The position numbers and the translations under genes are program-made. From the NCBI GenBank assembly GCA_963797265.1, contig CAWCOY010000003.1, forward strand, positions 62,001 through 126,000: a stretch of DNA of 64,000 bases, read 5' to 3'. Every line of letters starts with the position of its first letter. Positions within the stretch are counted from its first letter, which is position 1. The stretch comes from DASUPK01 sp963797265 (GTDB taxonomy: Bacteria > Actinomycetota > Thermoleophilia > Solirubrobacterales > 70-9). The notes under the pieces are model-generated. The model was not told the origin of the DNA, did not search any database, and was given only the letters and a program-made list of their open reading frames with translations. Positions 24,923-33,298 of this stretch are shown piece by piece.

Positions 24923-25911
24923 TGGCGGTCATGCGGATGCGCGAGGCGCTCCGGGACGCGATGGCCGAGGAGATGCGCCAGGACGAGAACGTGCTCGTGA
25001 TCGGCGAGGACGTCGCCGTCTTCCAGGGATCCTTCAAGGTGACCGAGGGGCTGCTCGACGAATTCGGCGAGAAGCGGGTCCGCGACACGCCGATCTCGGA
25101 GAACTCCATCGTCGGCATGGGAGTCGGCGCGGCGATGGGAGGCCTGCGGCCGGTCGTCGAGATCATGACCGTGAACTTCGCCCTGCTGGCGATGGATCAG
25201 ATCGTCAACCACGCCGCCGCGATCCCATACATGTTCGGCGGGCAGGTCCGGGTGCCGCTCGTGATCAGGATGCCCGGGGGCGGCGGCCACCAGCTCGGCC
25301 CCACCCACTCCCACAGCTTCGAGGCGCTGTTCCTCCAGATCCCGGGGCTCCTGGTCGCCTGTCCCTCCACCCCGGCGGACGCCAAGGGCCTGCTGAAGGC
25401 CGCGATCCGCGACGACAACCCGGTGATCTTCATCGAGCATGAGACGCTCTACGGGATCCGCGGCGAGGTGCCGGACAACGACGATGGCGTGGTCAACTTC
25501 GGCGAGGCGGCGATCCGCCGGGAGGGCTCCGACGTGACGATCGTGGGGATCCTGCGGATGGCCGAGGTCGCGCAGCAAGCGGCGCGCACGCTCTCCGACG
25601 AGCACGGCGTCGAGGCGGAGGTGATCGACCCGCGAACGCTGCGCCCTCTCGACCTCGACACGATCCTCAAGTCGGTCGAGAAGACGAACCGGGTCGTGAT
25701 CGTCGAGGAGGGCTGGCCCCACGGCGGCGTCGGCGCCAACCTCGCCGCCCTGATCCAGGGACAGGCCTTCGACCAGCTCGATGCGCCGGTCGAGCGCGTC
25801 ACGGGCGCGGATGTCCACATGCCGTACTCGAAGCGCATGGAGCAGGCGGCGATCCCGCACGCCGAGAACGTGGTCAGCGCCGCGCTCCAGACAATGGAGG
25901 GGAGCCGCTGA
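24922..25911 (+). CDS. pdhB: Pyruvate-type dehydrogenase E1 beta
   Basis: 329 residues, ATG overlapping the pdhA stop. MREALRDAMAEEMRQDENVLVIGEDVAVFQGSFKVTEGL is the transketolase-like pyrimidine-binding domain, and RDTPISENSIVGMGVGAAMGG carries the catalytic region. PGGGGHQLGPTHSHSFEALF and a C-terminal domain with EVIDPRTLRPLDLDTI follow. It completes the alpha2-beta2 E1 that decarboxylates the 2-oxoacid and passes the acyl group to the lipoyl arm of E2. Confidence 0.94.
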   Translation: MAVMRMREALRDAMAEEMRQDENVLVIGEDVAVFQGSFKVTEGLLDEFGEKRVRDTPISENSIVGMGVGAAMGGLRPVVEIMTVNFALLAMDQIVNHAAAIPYMFGGQVRVPLVIRMPGGGGHQLGPTHSHSFEALFLQIPGLLVACPSTPADAKGLLKAAIRDDNPVIFIEHETLYGIRGEVPDNDDGVVNFGEAAIRREGSDVTIVGILRMAEVAQQAARTLSDEHGVEAEVIDPRTLRPLDLDTILKSVEKTNRVVIVEEGWPHGGVGANLAALIQGQAFDQLDAPVERVTGADVHMPYSKRMEQAAIPHAENVVSAALQTMEGSR

Positions 25912-27329
25912 TGGCGGAGATCGTCATGCCCCGGCTCTCCGACTCGATGGAAGAGGGGACCGTGCTGCGCTGGCTGAAGGGCGTCGGGGACGAGGTTGCG
26001 GTCGGCGACGAGCTGGTGGAGATCGAGACCGACAAGGCGAACATGGTCTATGAGTCCGATCTCGCAGGGACGATCGTCGAGGTCATGGCGCAGGAGGGCG
26101 ACACCTTGCCGGTAGGGGATCCCATCGCGCGGGTCGGGGATGCGAGCGAGGTGGTCTCGGGCAACGGCGGCGGGGCCGGGGCCGCGTCCCCAGCGGGCAA
26201 CGGCGGGGCCACCGAGGCCACGACCGCGCCGGCCGCAGTAGGCCCACGCCCCGGCGGAAACCAGGAGCCCGCTGGGGCCGCGGCCCCGGCCCCGCCGCCG
26301 GCTCCTGCTGCACCCACTCCTTCCCCAGCTGCAGTTGGTCCGGGTGACGGGCGCGTCAAGGCTTCTCCGATCGCCAGGCGAATCGCGAGGGACCGCGGAT
26401 TGGATCTCTCCGGCCTGAGCGGGTCCGGGCCCGGCGGGCGGATCGTCAAGGCCGACGTCGAGCGGGCTCTCGCCTCCGGCGTGGCTACCCCGGCGGCAGA
26501 GGCCGCCACCCAAGTCGCTGCGCAACCGCCGGCCGAGGCGCCGGTGGCCCCGCCAGCCCCGGCAGGACCCACGCCCGGCGTCTCCGAGAGGCCCGAGACC
26601 GCCAAGGGGCAGGTCGAGGTCGTCGAGCTCACCAAGCTGCAGCAGACCGTCGCCCGGCGGATGGCCGAGTCGAAGGCGACGGCGCCCCACTTCTACCTGC
26701 AGGCGGAGTTCGACATGACCGCAGCCGTCGAGGGCCGGGCGAGGCTCAAGGCCTCCGCGAGGGAGGGCGAGGTCGTGCCGACCTTCAACGACATGGTCGT
26801 CAAGGCCTGCGCGCTCGCTCTGCGCGAGCACCCGCGCGCCAACGGCGCCTACCGCGACGGCCGGATCGAGCTCTACTCGCGGATCAACGTCGGCGTCGCG
26901 GTGGCGGCACAGGACGCCCTCGTTGTGCCGACGGTCTTCGACGCCGACCAGAAGGGGCTGCGCCGGATCGCCACCGAGTCCAGGGCGCTCGCCGCCCGCG
27001 TCCGCGACGGGCAGATCACCCCGCCCGAGCTCTCCGGCGGAACCTTCACGGTCTCCAACCTGGGCATGTACGGGATCTCCAACTTCTCCGCGGTGATCAA
27101 TACCCCGCAGGCAGGCATCCTCGCCGTCGGCGAAGTGAAGGCGAAGCCGGTGATACGCGAGGGCGCGCGACAGCGCGACCCGTTTAATGAGGTGGGCGCC
27201 ATCGAGCCGCGCCAGCTGATGGGCGTCACCCTCGCCTGCGATCACCGCATCCTCTACGGAGCCGATGGCGCCCAGTTCCTCGCCCGGGTAAGGGAGTTGC
27301 TCGAGGAACCCCTCGGGCTCGCCCTCTAG
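25911..27329 (+). CDS. pdhC: Dihydrolipoamide acyltransferase (E2), pyruvate-type
   Basis: 472 residues. A single lipoyl domain (lipoyl-lysine in ETDKANMVYE), an Ala/Pro linker, a peripheral-subunit-binding domain (SPIARRIARDRGLDLSGLSG), a second linker and the catalytic domain from about residue 245. The catalytic motif reads DHRILYGADG: the Asp of the usual HxxxDG is shifted, as in cyanobacterial and plastid E2s (HRVIYGAD). Residues 416-426 (REGARQRDPFN) are encoded by a palindromic repeat lying in a surface-loop position just before the conserved IEPRQLMGVTLACDHR block. Confidence 0.93.
   Translation: MAEIVMPRLSDSMEEGTVLRWLKGVGDEVAVGDELVEIETDKANMVYESDLAGTIVEVMAQEGDTLPVGDPIARVGDASEVVSGNGGGAGAASPAGNGGATEATTAPAAVGPRPGGNQEPAGAAAPAPPPAPAAPTPSPAAVGPGDGRVKASPIARRIARDRGLDLSGLSGSGPGGRIVKADVERALASGVATPAAEAATQVAAQPPAEAPVAPPAPAGPTPGVSERPETAKGQVEVVELTKLQQTVARRMAESKATAPHFYLQAEFDMTAAVEGRARLKASAREGEVVPTFNDMVVKACALALREHPRANGAYRDGRIELYSRINVGVAVAAQDALVVPTVFDADQKGLRRIATESRALAARVRDGQITPPELSGGTFTVSNLGMYGISNFSAVINTPQAGILAVGEVKAKPVIREGARQRDPFNEVGAIEPRQLMGVTLACDHRILYGADGAQFLARVRELLEEPLGLAL
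27157..27188 (-). repeat. Palindromic element copy 4 (inside pdhC)
   Basis: Minus-strand copy within the E2 catalytic domain. Plus-strand order: GCGA, GGG 27161-27163, CGCGC, loop GACA, GCGCG, unpaired A, CCC 27179-27181, GTTTAAT. The reading frame is intact through it. The 25-base core differs from the purQ copy at one position. Confidence 0.8.
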
Positions 27330-27422
27330 GGGCCTCCGGCGCCGGGCCCGGGCGTCAATCGGTCGCGACTCGGACATTGCGGAAACTCCCGCCGGGGCGA
27401 AATCGTCCAGGCCTGTTTTCTG

Positions 27423-27442
27423 CCCCCGGCCGGGGGTATGAT
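27423..27442 (+). promoter_or_regulatory. Promoter -10 with adjoining perfect palindrome upstream of bkdA
   Basis: TATGAT (27437-27442) is the best -10 hexamer in the window. The 14 bp immediately before it (27423-27436, CCCCCGGCCGGGGG) are a perfect palindrome filling the -10/-35 spacer, a good position for a repressor operator. The -35 (TGTTTT at 27414-27419) is weak, which would suit a regulated promoter. Confidence 0.6.
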
Positions 27443-27448
27443 CGCTTC

Positions 27449-27582
27449 ATAACATAGGGAGGAGAGGTAGATCCCTCTCCGCCCGTTGTCCGTGAAAGGC
27501 GGCCCACCGGTAATCCCGGAGCCGCCACAGGCAGCTCGCCGGAGGCGATCCCGAAGGCGGGCAAGACGAAAGGCGGACCGTA
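27449..27582 (+). promoter_or_regulatory. Long structured 5' leader of the bkd operon (no known riboswitch class recognised)
   Basis: About 134 nt between the predicted start point and the bkdA ATG, unlike the leaderless neighbours. It can fold several short hairpins: GGCGGC with GCCGCC around ACCGGTAATCCCGG, TCGCC-GGA-GGCGA, and CCCG-AAGG-CGGG. It ends in AAAGGCGG, a ribosome-binding site 6-9 bases before the ATG. I compared it by memory with the glycine, cobalamin, c-di-GMP and T-box consensus and found no convincing match. It may be an attenuator or an unassigned regulatory RNA. Confidence 0.4.
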
Positions 27583-28728
27583 ATGAAGCTCGAAGCCGCG
27601 AGCCCGAGTCGCTCGTCTGAACCCGCGCGTACGGATGCCCTGTCGCGCGACGACCGCGGCCTGCTGCTCCGCTACATGCTGCTCATGCGGCTCTCCGAGG
27701 AGCGCGGGCTGAGCCTCTACAAGCAGGGGAAGGTGCCCGGCTCCTTCTACGACGGATGCGGACAGGAAGCCGTAAGCGTCGGCTCCTCCTTCGTCCTCGG
27801 GCCCCGGGATCGGATGTGCATCCTGCATCGCGACCTCGGGGCTCATTTCGTTCGCGGGGTCACCCCTGACCGCTACCTCGCGAACTACATGGGCCGGTCG
27901 GGCGGCGTCACCGGCGGCAAGGACGGAAACATGCACTTCGGCGACCGCGAGCTCGGCTGCGTCGGCATGGTGAGCATGCTCCCCGACATGGCGCAGGTGG
28001 CGACGGGCATGGCGCTGTCCTTCAAGATGCGCTCCGAGCCGAGGGTCGCCATGACCTTCTTCGGCGAGGGCTCGACCGCCAACGGTCAGTGGCACGAGGC
28101 AATGAACTTCGCCGGCATCCACCGCCTGCCGCTGGTCTTCGTGCTCGAGAACAACCAGTTCGCCTACTCGACGCCGACCGACCTCGAGTTCGCGGTCGAC
28201 CCGGTGCAGCGCGCGAAGAGCTACGGCTTCCCCGGCGTGAGCGTCGACGGGAACGATGTCGAGGCCGTTTTCGAGGTCGCTCGCGTCGCGGCCGACCGTG
28301 CTCGGGATGGCGAGGGTCCGACGCTGATCGAGTGCCACACGATGCGCATGCACGGGCACGGCGCGCACGACGACATGAGCTACGTCCCGGACGAGATGCT
28401 GGAGGAATGGGCGCGCCGCGATCCGATCGGGCTCTATGAGCGGCGGCTCGCCGAGGAGCACGGCTTCGAGAAGAACGAGATCGATGAGATCCGAGAGTCG
28501 GTAGCCACCTACGTCGACGAGTGCGCCGAGCGGGCGGTCGCCTCGCCGATGCCGGATCCGCAGATCGCCACCGAGGGCGTCTTTGCAGAGAGCTGGGAGC
28601 CCCTCGGCGACGCCGAGGCACCATGGTCTCGCTGGAGTCAGGCCGACCAGGGGGCGGCCGGCTCCGGCAACGGCCACGCCCCGTCCAACGGCCGCCGCGC
28701 GGCCGTGGAGCACGGGAGGGCAGCCTGA
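27583..28728 (+). CDS. bkdA: Branched-chain-type 2-oxoacid dehydrogenase E1 alpha
   Basis: 381 residues. Same fold as the 23699 gene but clearly diverged: RYMLLMRLSEERGLSLYKQGKVPGSFYDGCGQEAVSVG, TGGKDGNMHFGDRELGCVG, and the ThDP motif GEGSTANGQWHEAMNFAG followed by VLENNQFAYSTPT. A Gly/Asn/Ala-rich C-terminal extension follows. Assignment to branched-chain rather than pyruvate substrates rests mainly on the leucine-dehydrogenase-like gene at the end of the operon. Confidence 0.85.
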   Translation: MKLEAASPSRSSEPARTDALSRDDRGLLLRYMLLMRLSEERGLSLYKQGKVPGSFYDGCGQEAVSVGSSFVLGPRDRMCILHRDLGAHFVRGVTPDRYLANYMGRSGGVTGGKDGNMHFGDRELGCVGMVSMLPDMAQVATGMALSFKMRSEPRVAMTFFGEGSTANGQWHEAMNFAGIHRLPLVFVLENNQFAYSTPTDLEFAVDPVQRAKSYGFPGVSVDGNDVEAVFEVARVAADRARDGEGPTLIECHTMRMHGHGAHDDMSYVPDEMLEEWARRDPIGLYERRLAEEHGFEKNEIDEIRESVATYVDECAERAVASPMPDPQIATEGVFAESWEPLGDAEAPWSRWSQADQGAAGSGNGHAPSNGRRAAVEHGRAA

Positions 28729-29693
28729 TGGCAGAGATGACCTACCTGCAGGCGATCAGCGACGGCCTGCGCGAGGAGATGCGCCGCGACGAGGCGGTCT
28801 TCTGCCTCGGCGAGGACATCGGCGCCTTCGGCGGCGCGTTCAAGGTCACGGACGGCTTCATCGAGGAGTTCGGCTCAGACCGCGTCCTCGACACGCCGCT
28901 GGCCGAGAACATGATCGTCGGCGCCTCGATCGGAGCCGCGATCGAGGGCATGAAGCCCGTGGCGGAGATGCAGTTCGCCGACTTCATCTCCTGCGGCTTC
29001 GACCAGCTGGTCAACGTTGCCGGCAAGCTGCACTATCGACAGGGGGTCTCGGTGCCGATGGTCGTCCGCCTGCCTTCGGGCGGCGGTTTCTCGGGCGGGC
29101 CCTTCCACTCCCAGAATCCCGAGGCCTGGTTCATCCAGGCGCCCGGATTGAAGGTCGTGGCGCCCGCCACGGCGGAGGATGCGAAGGGCCTGCTCGTGAG
29201 CTCGATACGGGACCCGAATCCGGTCTGCTACCTCGAGCACAAGGGGCTCTACCGGCACGTCAAGGGCGAGGTCCCCGAGGGAGAGCACACCGTTCCGCTC
29301 GGAGAGGCCCGGGTCGCGAGAGAGGGCAGAGAGCTGAGCGTCTTCGCCTACGGCTCCTCGGTGCCGCTGGCCCTGCAGGCGGCCGAGGAACTCGATGAGG
29401 ACATCGAGGTGATCGATCTGCGGACCCTCAACCCGCTCGACACCGACGCGATCCTGGCCAGCGCCGAGAAGACCGGCAAGGTCCTGGTCGCCCACGAGGC
29501 GACCCGCTCGTGCGGAGTCGGGGCCGAGGTCGCGAGCCTGATCTCGGAGCGGGCCTTCGAGTGGCTCGACGCTCCGATCCGCCGTCTGACCGCCCCCGAC
29601 GTGCCGATCCCGTTCAGCCCCCCGCTGGAGCAGGCGGTGCTGCCGCAGCTCGACGACATGAAGGAGGCCGTGCGTGAGCTCCTCGCCTACTGA
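28728..29693 (+). CDS. bkdB: Branched-chain-type 2-oxoacid dehydrogenase E1 beta
   Basis: 321 residues from ATG 28728, overlapping the E1 alpha stop (TGATG). MTYLQAISDGLREEMRRDEAVFCLGEDIGAFGGAFKVTDGF and DTPLAENMIVGASIGAAIEGMKPVAEMQFADFI are the E1 beta hallmarks. The C-terminal domain has EVIDLRTLNPLDTDAIL, then KTGKVLVAHEATRSCGVGAE. It pairs with the preceding alpha subunit. Confidence 0.9.
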   Translation: MAEMTYLQAISDGLREEMRRDEAVFCLGEDIGAFGGAFKVTDGFIEEFGSDRVLDTPLAENMIVGASIGAAIEGMKPVAEMQFADFISCGFDQLVNVAGKLHYRQGVSVPMVVRLPSGGGFSGGPFHSQNPEAWFIQAPGLKVVAPATAEDAKGLLVSSIRDPNPVCYLEHKGLYRHVKGEVPEGEHTVPLGEARVAREGRELSVFAYGSSVPLALQAAEELDEDIEVIDLRTLNPLDTDAILASAEKTGKVLVAHEATRSCGVGAEVASLISERAFEWLDAPIRRLTAPDVPIPFSPPLEQAVLPQLDDMKEAVRELLAY

Positions 29694-31029
29694 CACCCAG
29701 ACGGTTGAGATCGTCATGCCACAGATGGGCGTCTCGGTCGCCGAGGGCACGATCGTCGAATGGTCGAAGCGGCCCGGCGACTGGGTCGAGCGCGACGAGA
29801 CCGTCTGTCTCGTGACCACCGACAAGATCGACGTCGAGATCCCGTCCCCGGCAGCCGGCCGGCTCGCGAAGATCCTGGTCGAGCCCGGCGACACAGTCGA
29901 CGTCGGGACGCCGCTCGCAGAGCTAGACGCCAGCGCGCGGCCGGGCGAGGCTCATCCCGAGGAGCACCACGAGGAGCCGGCCACCGCACAGGCCGGACAG
30001 CCGGAGGCCCCGGACCAGGCGACTCCGGACTCGGGCGCGGGCGACGGCGAGGCCGATCGCTCCGGCTTCCACTCGCCGGTCGTCCGCCGGATGGCTGACG
30101 AGCACGGCATCGACCTCTCGCAGGTCCAGGGGACCGGAATCGGCGGGCGGATCCGCAAGCGCGACCTCGTCGCCCTGATCGAATCGGGAGGCGAGAGGCA
30201 GCCGACGGAGGCGGCCCCCGAGCCGGCCGAGAGCGAGCGACCGCTGCACATCGAGTCGCCCTACCGACCCGAGCCCCCAGCGGCCGCCCCTGCGCCCGCG
30301 GGCGAGCCGAACGGCGGCGCCCCCGCCGAGGTCGTCCTCCCCGGCGAGCGCCGCGAGCCGATGACGCCGATGCGGCGGCGAATCGCCGAGCACATGCTCG
30401 AGAGCCGCCGCACCTCTGCGCACTGCACGACGATCGTCGAGGTGGACCTCCACCGAGTCGTGGCCACCCGTCGCGAGCTGAAGGAGGGGATGGCCCGCCG
30501 CGGCGTGCCGCTCACCTACCTCGCCTTCGTGGCAAGCGCGACGGTCGCCGAGCTGGACCGCCACCCGATCCTCAACGCGTCGATCGACGGCGACGAGCTC
30601 GTCTACCACGACGACGTCAACCTGGGGATCGCGGTCGCGCTCGATTCCGGGCTGATCGTGCCGGTGATCAGGCACGCGCAGCGGCTCAGCCTCGAGGGCA
30701 TGGCTGGCGAGATCTCCCGGCTCGCCCAGCGTGCGCGGAACGGCGAGCTCGATCCCGACGATGTCACAGGAGGCACGTTCACGATCACCAACCCTGGCCA
30801 GTTCGGCGCCGTTCTGGCGACGCCGATCATCAACCAGCCTCAGGTCGCGATCCTGGACCTGGAGGCGGTGGTGAAGCGGCCGGTGGTGATCGATGATGAA
30901 TCGGAGGCGATCGCGGTCCGCCCGATGACCAACCTCTGCATGTCCTGGGACCACCGGGCGCTCGACGGGGCCGAGGCGGCGCGATTCCTGGCCGACCTGA
31001 AGGCCCGTCTCGAGGGGTGGGAGCGATGA
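29674..31029 (+). CDS. bkdC: Dihydrolipoamide acyltransferase (E2), branched-chain-type
   Basis: 451 residues; GTG 29674 overlaps E1 beta by 20 bp. One lipoyl domain (lysine in TTDKIDVEIPSP), an acidic Ala/Pro linker, an E3/E1-binding domain (SPVVRRMADEHGIDLSQVQG), a second linker and the catalytic domain. The catalytic motif is the canonical DHRALDGAEAARFL, unlike the variant in pdhC. ATGA overlap with the following dehydrogenase. Confidence 0.9.
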   Translation: MSSSPTDTQTVEIVMPQMGVSVAEGTIVEWSKRPGDWVERDETVCLVTTDKIDVEIPSPAAGRLAKILVEPGDTVDVGTPLAELDASARPGEAHPEEHHEEPATAQAGQPEAPDQATPDSGAGDGEADRSGFHSPVVRRMADEHGIDLSQVQGTGIGGRIRKRDLVALIESGGERQPTEAAPEPAESERPLHIESPYRPEPPAAAPAPAGEPNGGAPAEVVLPGERREPMTPMRRRIAEHMLESRRTSAHCTTIVEVDLHRVVATRRELKEGMARRGVPLTYLAFVASATVAELDRHPILNASIDGDELVYHDDVNLGIAVALDSGLIVPVIRHAQRLSLEGMAGEISRLAQRARNGELDPDDVTGGTFTITNPGQFGAVLATPIINQPQVAILDLEAVVKRPVVIDDESEAIAVRPMTNLCMSWDHRALDGAEAARFLADLKARLEGWER

Positions 31030-32093
31030 GCCTTTTGGCGCACGAAGAGGTCGTGGTCCAGCGCGGCCCCCGCAGCGGCATCTATATGGCGGTCGCGATT
31101 CACTCGACCGTGCTCGGCCCGGCCCTGGGAGGCCTGCGGCTGTGGCACTACGAGGCCCTGGGCGATGCGATCGCCGACGCGCTCCGCCTCTCCGAGGCGA
31201 TGACCTACAAGGCGGCCGCCGGCGGGCTCGATCTGGGCGGCGGCAAGGCGGTTCTCTGCCTGCCGACCGAGCGGCCACTCCCTCCCGATCAGCGCCGGGA
31301 GCTGATGCTCGACCTCGGGGACGTCGTCGAATCGCTCGGAGGCCGTTACGTCACGGCCGAGGACGTCGGCACGGGCACGGACGACATGGCGATCATCCGC
31401 GAGCGCACCGAGCACGTCGTCGGCCTTCCCATTGACTCCGGCGGGTCCGGAGACCCAAGTCCGATCACGGCACGCGGCGTCGAGTCCGCGATCCGAGCGA
31501 GTTGTGAACATCGCTACGGAACGCAGGACCTGGCGGGTCGTCGCGTGGCCGTGATCGGCTTGGGCCACGTCGGCTCACGCCTGGCGGAGCGCCTGGCCTC
31601 CGACGGGGCGGAGCTGATGCTCTTCGACATCGACCCGGACAAGCGCGAGGTCGCGGAGCGGCTCGGGGCCCGCTGGCTGGAAGCGGGCGAAGCAGCGACC
31701 GCCGAGTGCGAGGTGCTCGCACCGTGCGCCCTGGGCGGGTTCATCGATGGGGGGAACGTCGAGCGGCTGCGCTGCGAGATCGTCTGCGGCGCCGCCAACA
31801 ACGTGCTCGCCGACCGCTCGCTCGCGGCTCGGCTCGCCGAACGCGGCATTCTCTACGCCCCCGATTTCATCGCCAATGCCGGCGGATTGATCAACGTCTA
31901 CGGCGAGCTTCACTCCCTGGACAGGGAGCGACTCGACTCGCTGGTGGATGGGATCGGTGAGGCGCTGCGGCGGGTCTTCGAGGCTGCCGAGACGCGCTCG
32001 GTGCCTCCGCTCGCAGCCGCCCGGGCGCTCGCCGAGGAGCGGCTGGATGCCGCCCTGGAGAGCAGGACCCTCGTGCAAGCTCCAGCTGCCTGA
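31026..32093 (+). CDS. Leucine/valine/phenylalanine-type amino acid dehydrogenase
   Basis: 355 residues from ATG 31026. GPALGGLRLWHY, EAMTYKAAAGGLDLGGGKAVL (the catalytic lysines of the Glu/Leu/Phe/Val dehydrogenase superfamily) and YVTAEDVGTGTDDMAII are present. The NAD fold is GRRVAVIGLGHVGSRLAERL, and GAANNVLAD and PDFIANAGGLINVYGEL follow. These favour the short Leu/Phe/Val group over GdhA. Deamination of branched-chain amino acids here would feed the 2-oxoacids to the adjoining E1/E2 set. Confidence 0.88.
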   Translation: MSLLAHEEVVVQRGPRSGIYMAVAIHSTVLGPALGGLRLWHYEALGDAIADALRLSEAMTYKAAAGGLDLGGGKAVLCLPTERPLPPDQRRELMLDLGDVVESLGGRYVTAEDVGTGTDDMAIIRERTEHVVGLPIDSGGSGDPSPITARGVESAIRASCEHRYGTQDLAGRRVAVIGLGHVGSRLAERLASDGAELMLFDIDPDKREVAERLGARWLEAGEAATAECEVLAPCALGGFIDGGNVERLRCEIVCGAANNVLADRSLAARLAERGILYAPDFIANAGGLINVYGELHSLDRERLDSLVDGIGEALRRVFEAAETRSVPPLAAARALAEERLDAALESRTLVQAPAA

Positions 32094-32112
32094 GGCAGGC
32101 TCGCGCGACTGA

Positions 32113-32535
32113 ATGGACCGGGGCCAGCTGACCGAGTGGCTGGATCGATACGAGCGGGCCTGGCGAACGCCGGGCACCGAGGCGCTCGCGGACCTCTTCA
32201 CCGAGGACGCGACTTACTCCACCGCTCCCTATGAGAATCCGCACCGCGGGTTGGCCGCGATCGGCGAGATGTGGGACGCCGAGAGGTCCAGCCCCGACGA
32301 GGACTTCGAGATGTCGAGCGAGGTCGTTGCCGTCGAGGGTGGCACGGGGGTCGCCAGGATCAAGATTCAGTACGGCGCATCGGAGGAGAAGGAAGAGCGG
32401 GATCACCGACAGCGGCGGGAGTACCGCGACCTCTGGGTCGTCCGCCTGAACGAAGCTGGGCTCTGCTTCCACTTCGAGGAGTGGCCCTTCTGGCCGCCCG
32501 ACCAGGAGGGCGCCCCGGCCGCCGGGGCGAGCTGA
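32113..32535 (+). CDS. SnoaL-like / NTF2-fold protein
   Basis: 140 residues. WLDRYERAWRTPGTEALADLFTEDATYSTAPYENPHRGLAAI is a typical SnoaL-like start, with strands ending in YRDLWVVRLNEAGLCFHFEEWPFWP. No catalytic assignment can be made. It sits between the amino acid dehydrogenase and lipB, its stop overlapping the lipB start (TGATG). Confidence 0.8.
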   Translation: MDRGQLTEWLDRYERAWRTPGTEALADLFTEDATYSTAPYENPHRGLAAIGEMWDAERSSPDEDFEMSSEVVAVEGGTGVARIKIQYGASEEKEERDHRQRREYRDLWVVRLNEAGLCFHFEEWPFWPPDQEGAPAAGAS

Positions 32536-33293
32536 TGCGAGAGACTGTGGACATGGATCAGATCCTGATCGTGCGCCCCGGGCTGGTCCCTTACGAGGAG
32601 GCCAGAGGGGCGCAGATGCGGATCGAGGCGGCGCGCCTCGCGGGAGATCTCCCGGACGTCCTGCTCCTGCTCGAGCACCCGCCCGTCTACACGAAGGGCC
32701 GCCGCGCGGAGCCGGGCGAGCTCGGGATGGGCGAGGACTGGTACCGGATGCAGGGGATCGAGGTGTGCGAGACCGACCGCGGCGGTCGCGTCACCTACCA
32801 CGGCCCGGGCCAGCTGGTGGGCTATCCGATCCTGTCGCTGAAGCCCTACGGGGACAACGTCCACGAGTACGTCCACCGGCTCGAGCGCCTGATGATCGAC
32901 TCACTGGCGGCCTACGACGTGGAGGCGGAGGTGATCGACGGTCTCACCGGGGTATGGGTGGGGGGGCGACCGCCGGAGGGACGCAAGATCGGCTCGATCG
33001 GCGTGCACGTCAACCGCGGCGTGACCACGCACGGCTTCGCGATCAACTTCAACAACGACCTACAGCCCTTCGAGTGGATCGTCCCGTGCGGCATCGAGGG
33101 CGTTCGGATGACCTCGGTGACGCGCGAGCTCGGCGCCCAACATGAAACGGGTGGCGCTGGCGCGCGCCCTCGAATGATGGAGTCCTACATGGACCTGGTC
33201 GCCGAGCTCTTCGGCGGGATCTTCGAGCGGGAGCCGATCGAGTCGGAGGCAACGCTGGCCGAGCTGGCCGGCGAGACGGCACCGGTACGGTAG
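32535..33293 (+). CDS. lipB: Octanoyl transferase LipB
   Basis: 252 residues from ATG 32535 (ATG 32553 is an alternative). Moves octanoate from acyl carrier protein to lipoyl domains. DRGGRVTYHGPGQLVGYPIL, the catalytic lysine in GRKIGSIGVHV (Lys151) and cysteine in VPCGIEG (Cys185) are all present. Residues 203-214 (HETGGAGARPRM) are encoded by a palindromic repeat and have no counterpart in the family core; the frame continues into MESYMDLVAELFGGIF. Followed by lipA 5 bp later. Confidence 0.95.
   Translation: MRETVDMDQILIVRPGLVPYEEARGAQMRIEAARLAGDLPDVLLLLEHPPVYTKGRRAEPGELGMGEDWYRMQGIEVCETDRGGRVTYHGPGQLVGYPILSLKPYGDNVHEYVHRLERLMIDSLAAYDVEAEVIDGLTGVWVGGRPPEGRKIGSIGVHVNRGVTTHGFAINFNNDLQPFEWIVPCGIEGVRMTSVTRELGAQHETGGAGARPRMMESYMDLVAELFGGIFEREPIESEATLAELAGETAPVR
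33142..33172 (+). repeat. Palindromic element copy 5 (inside lipB)
   Basis: ATGAAAC, GGG (33149-33151), T, GGCGC, loop TGGC, GCGCG, CCC (33167-33169), TCG. One outer stem pair is mismatched (G33153/G33166). The core matches the purQ copy at 22 of 24 positions and is read in the same orientation and frame, so both proteins carry a H(D/E)..TG.A.ARPR peptide. Confidence 0.8.
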
Positions 33294-33298
33294 GAGCG

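Noticed and set aside
27449..27582. Glycine or cobalamin riboswitch in the bkd leader
   Set aside because: CCGAAGG and CACCGGTAATC look partly similar, but the remaining conserved segments of both aptamers are missing.
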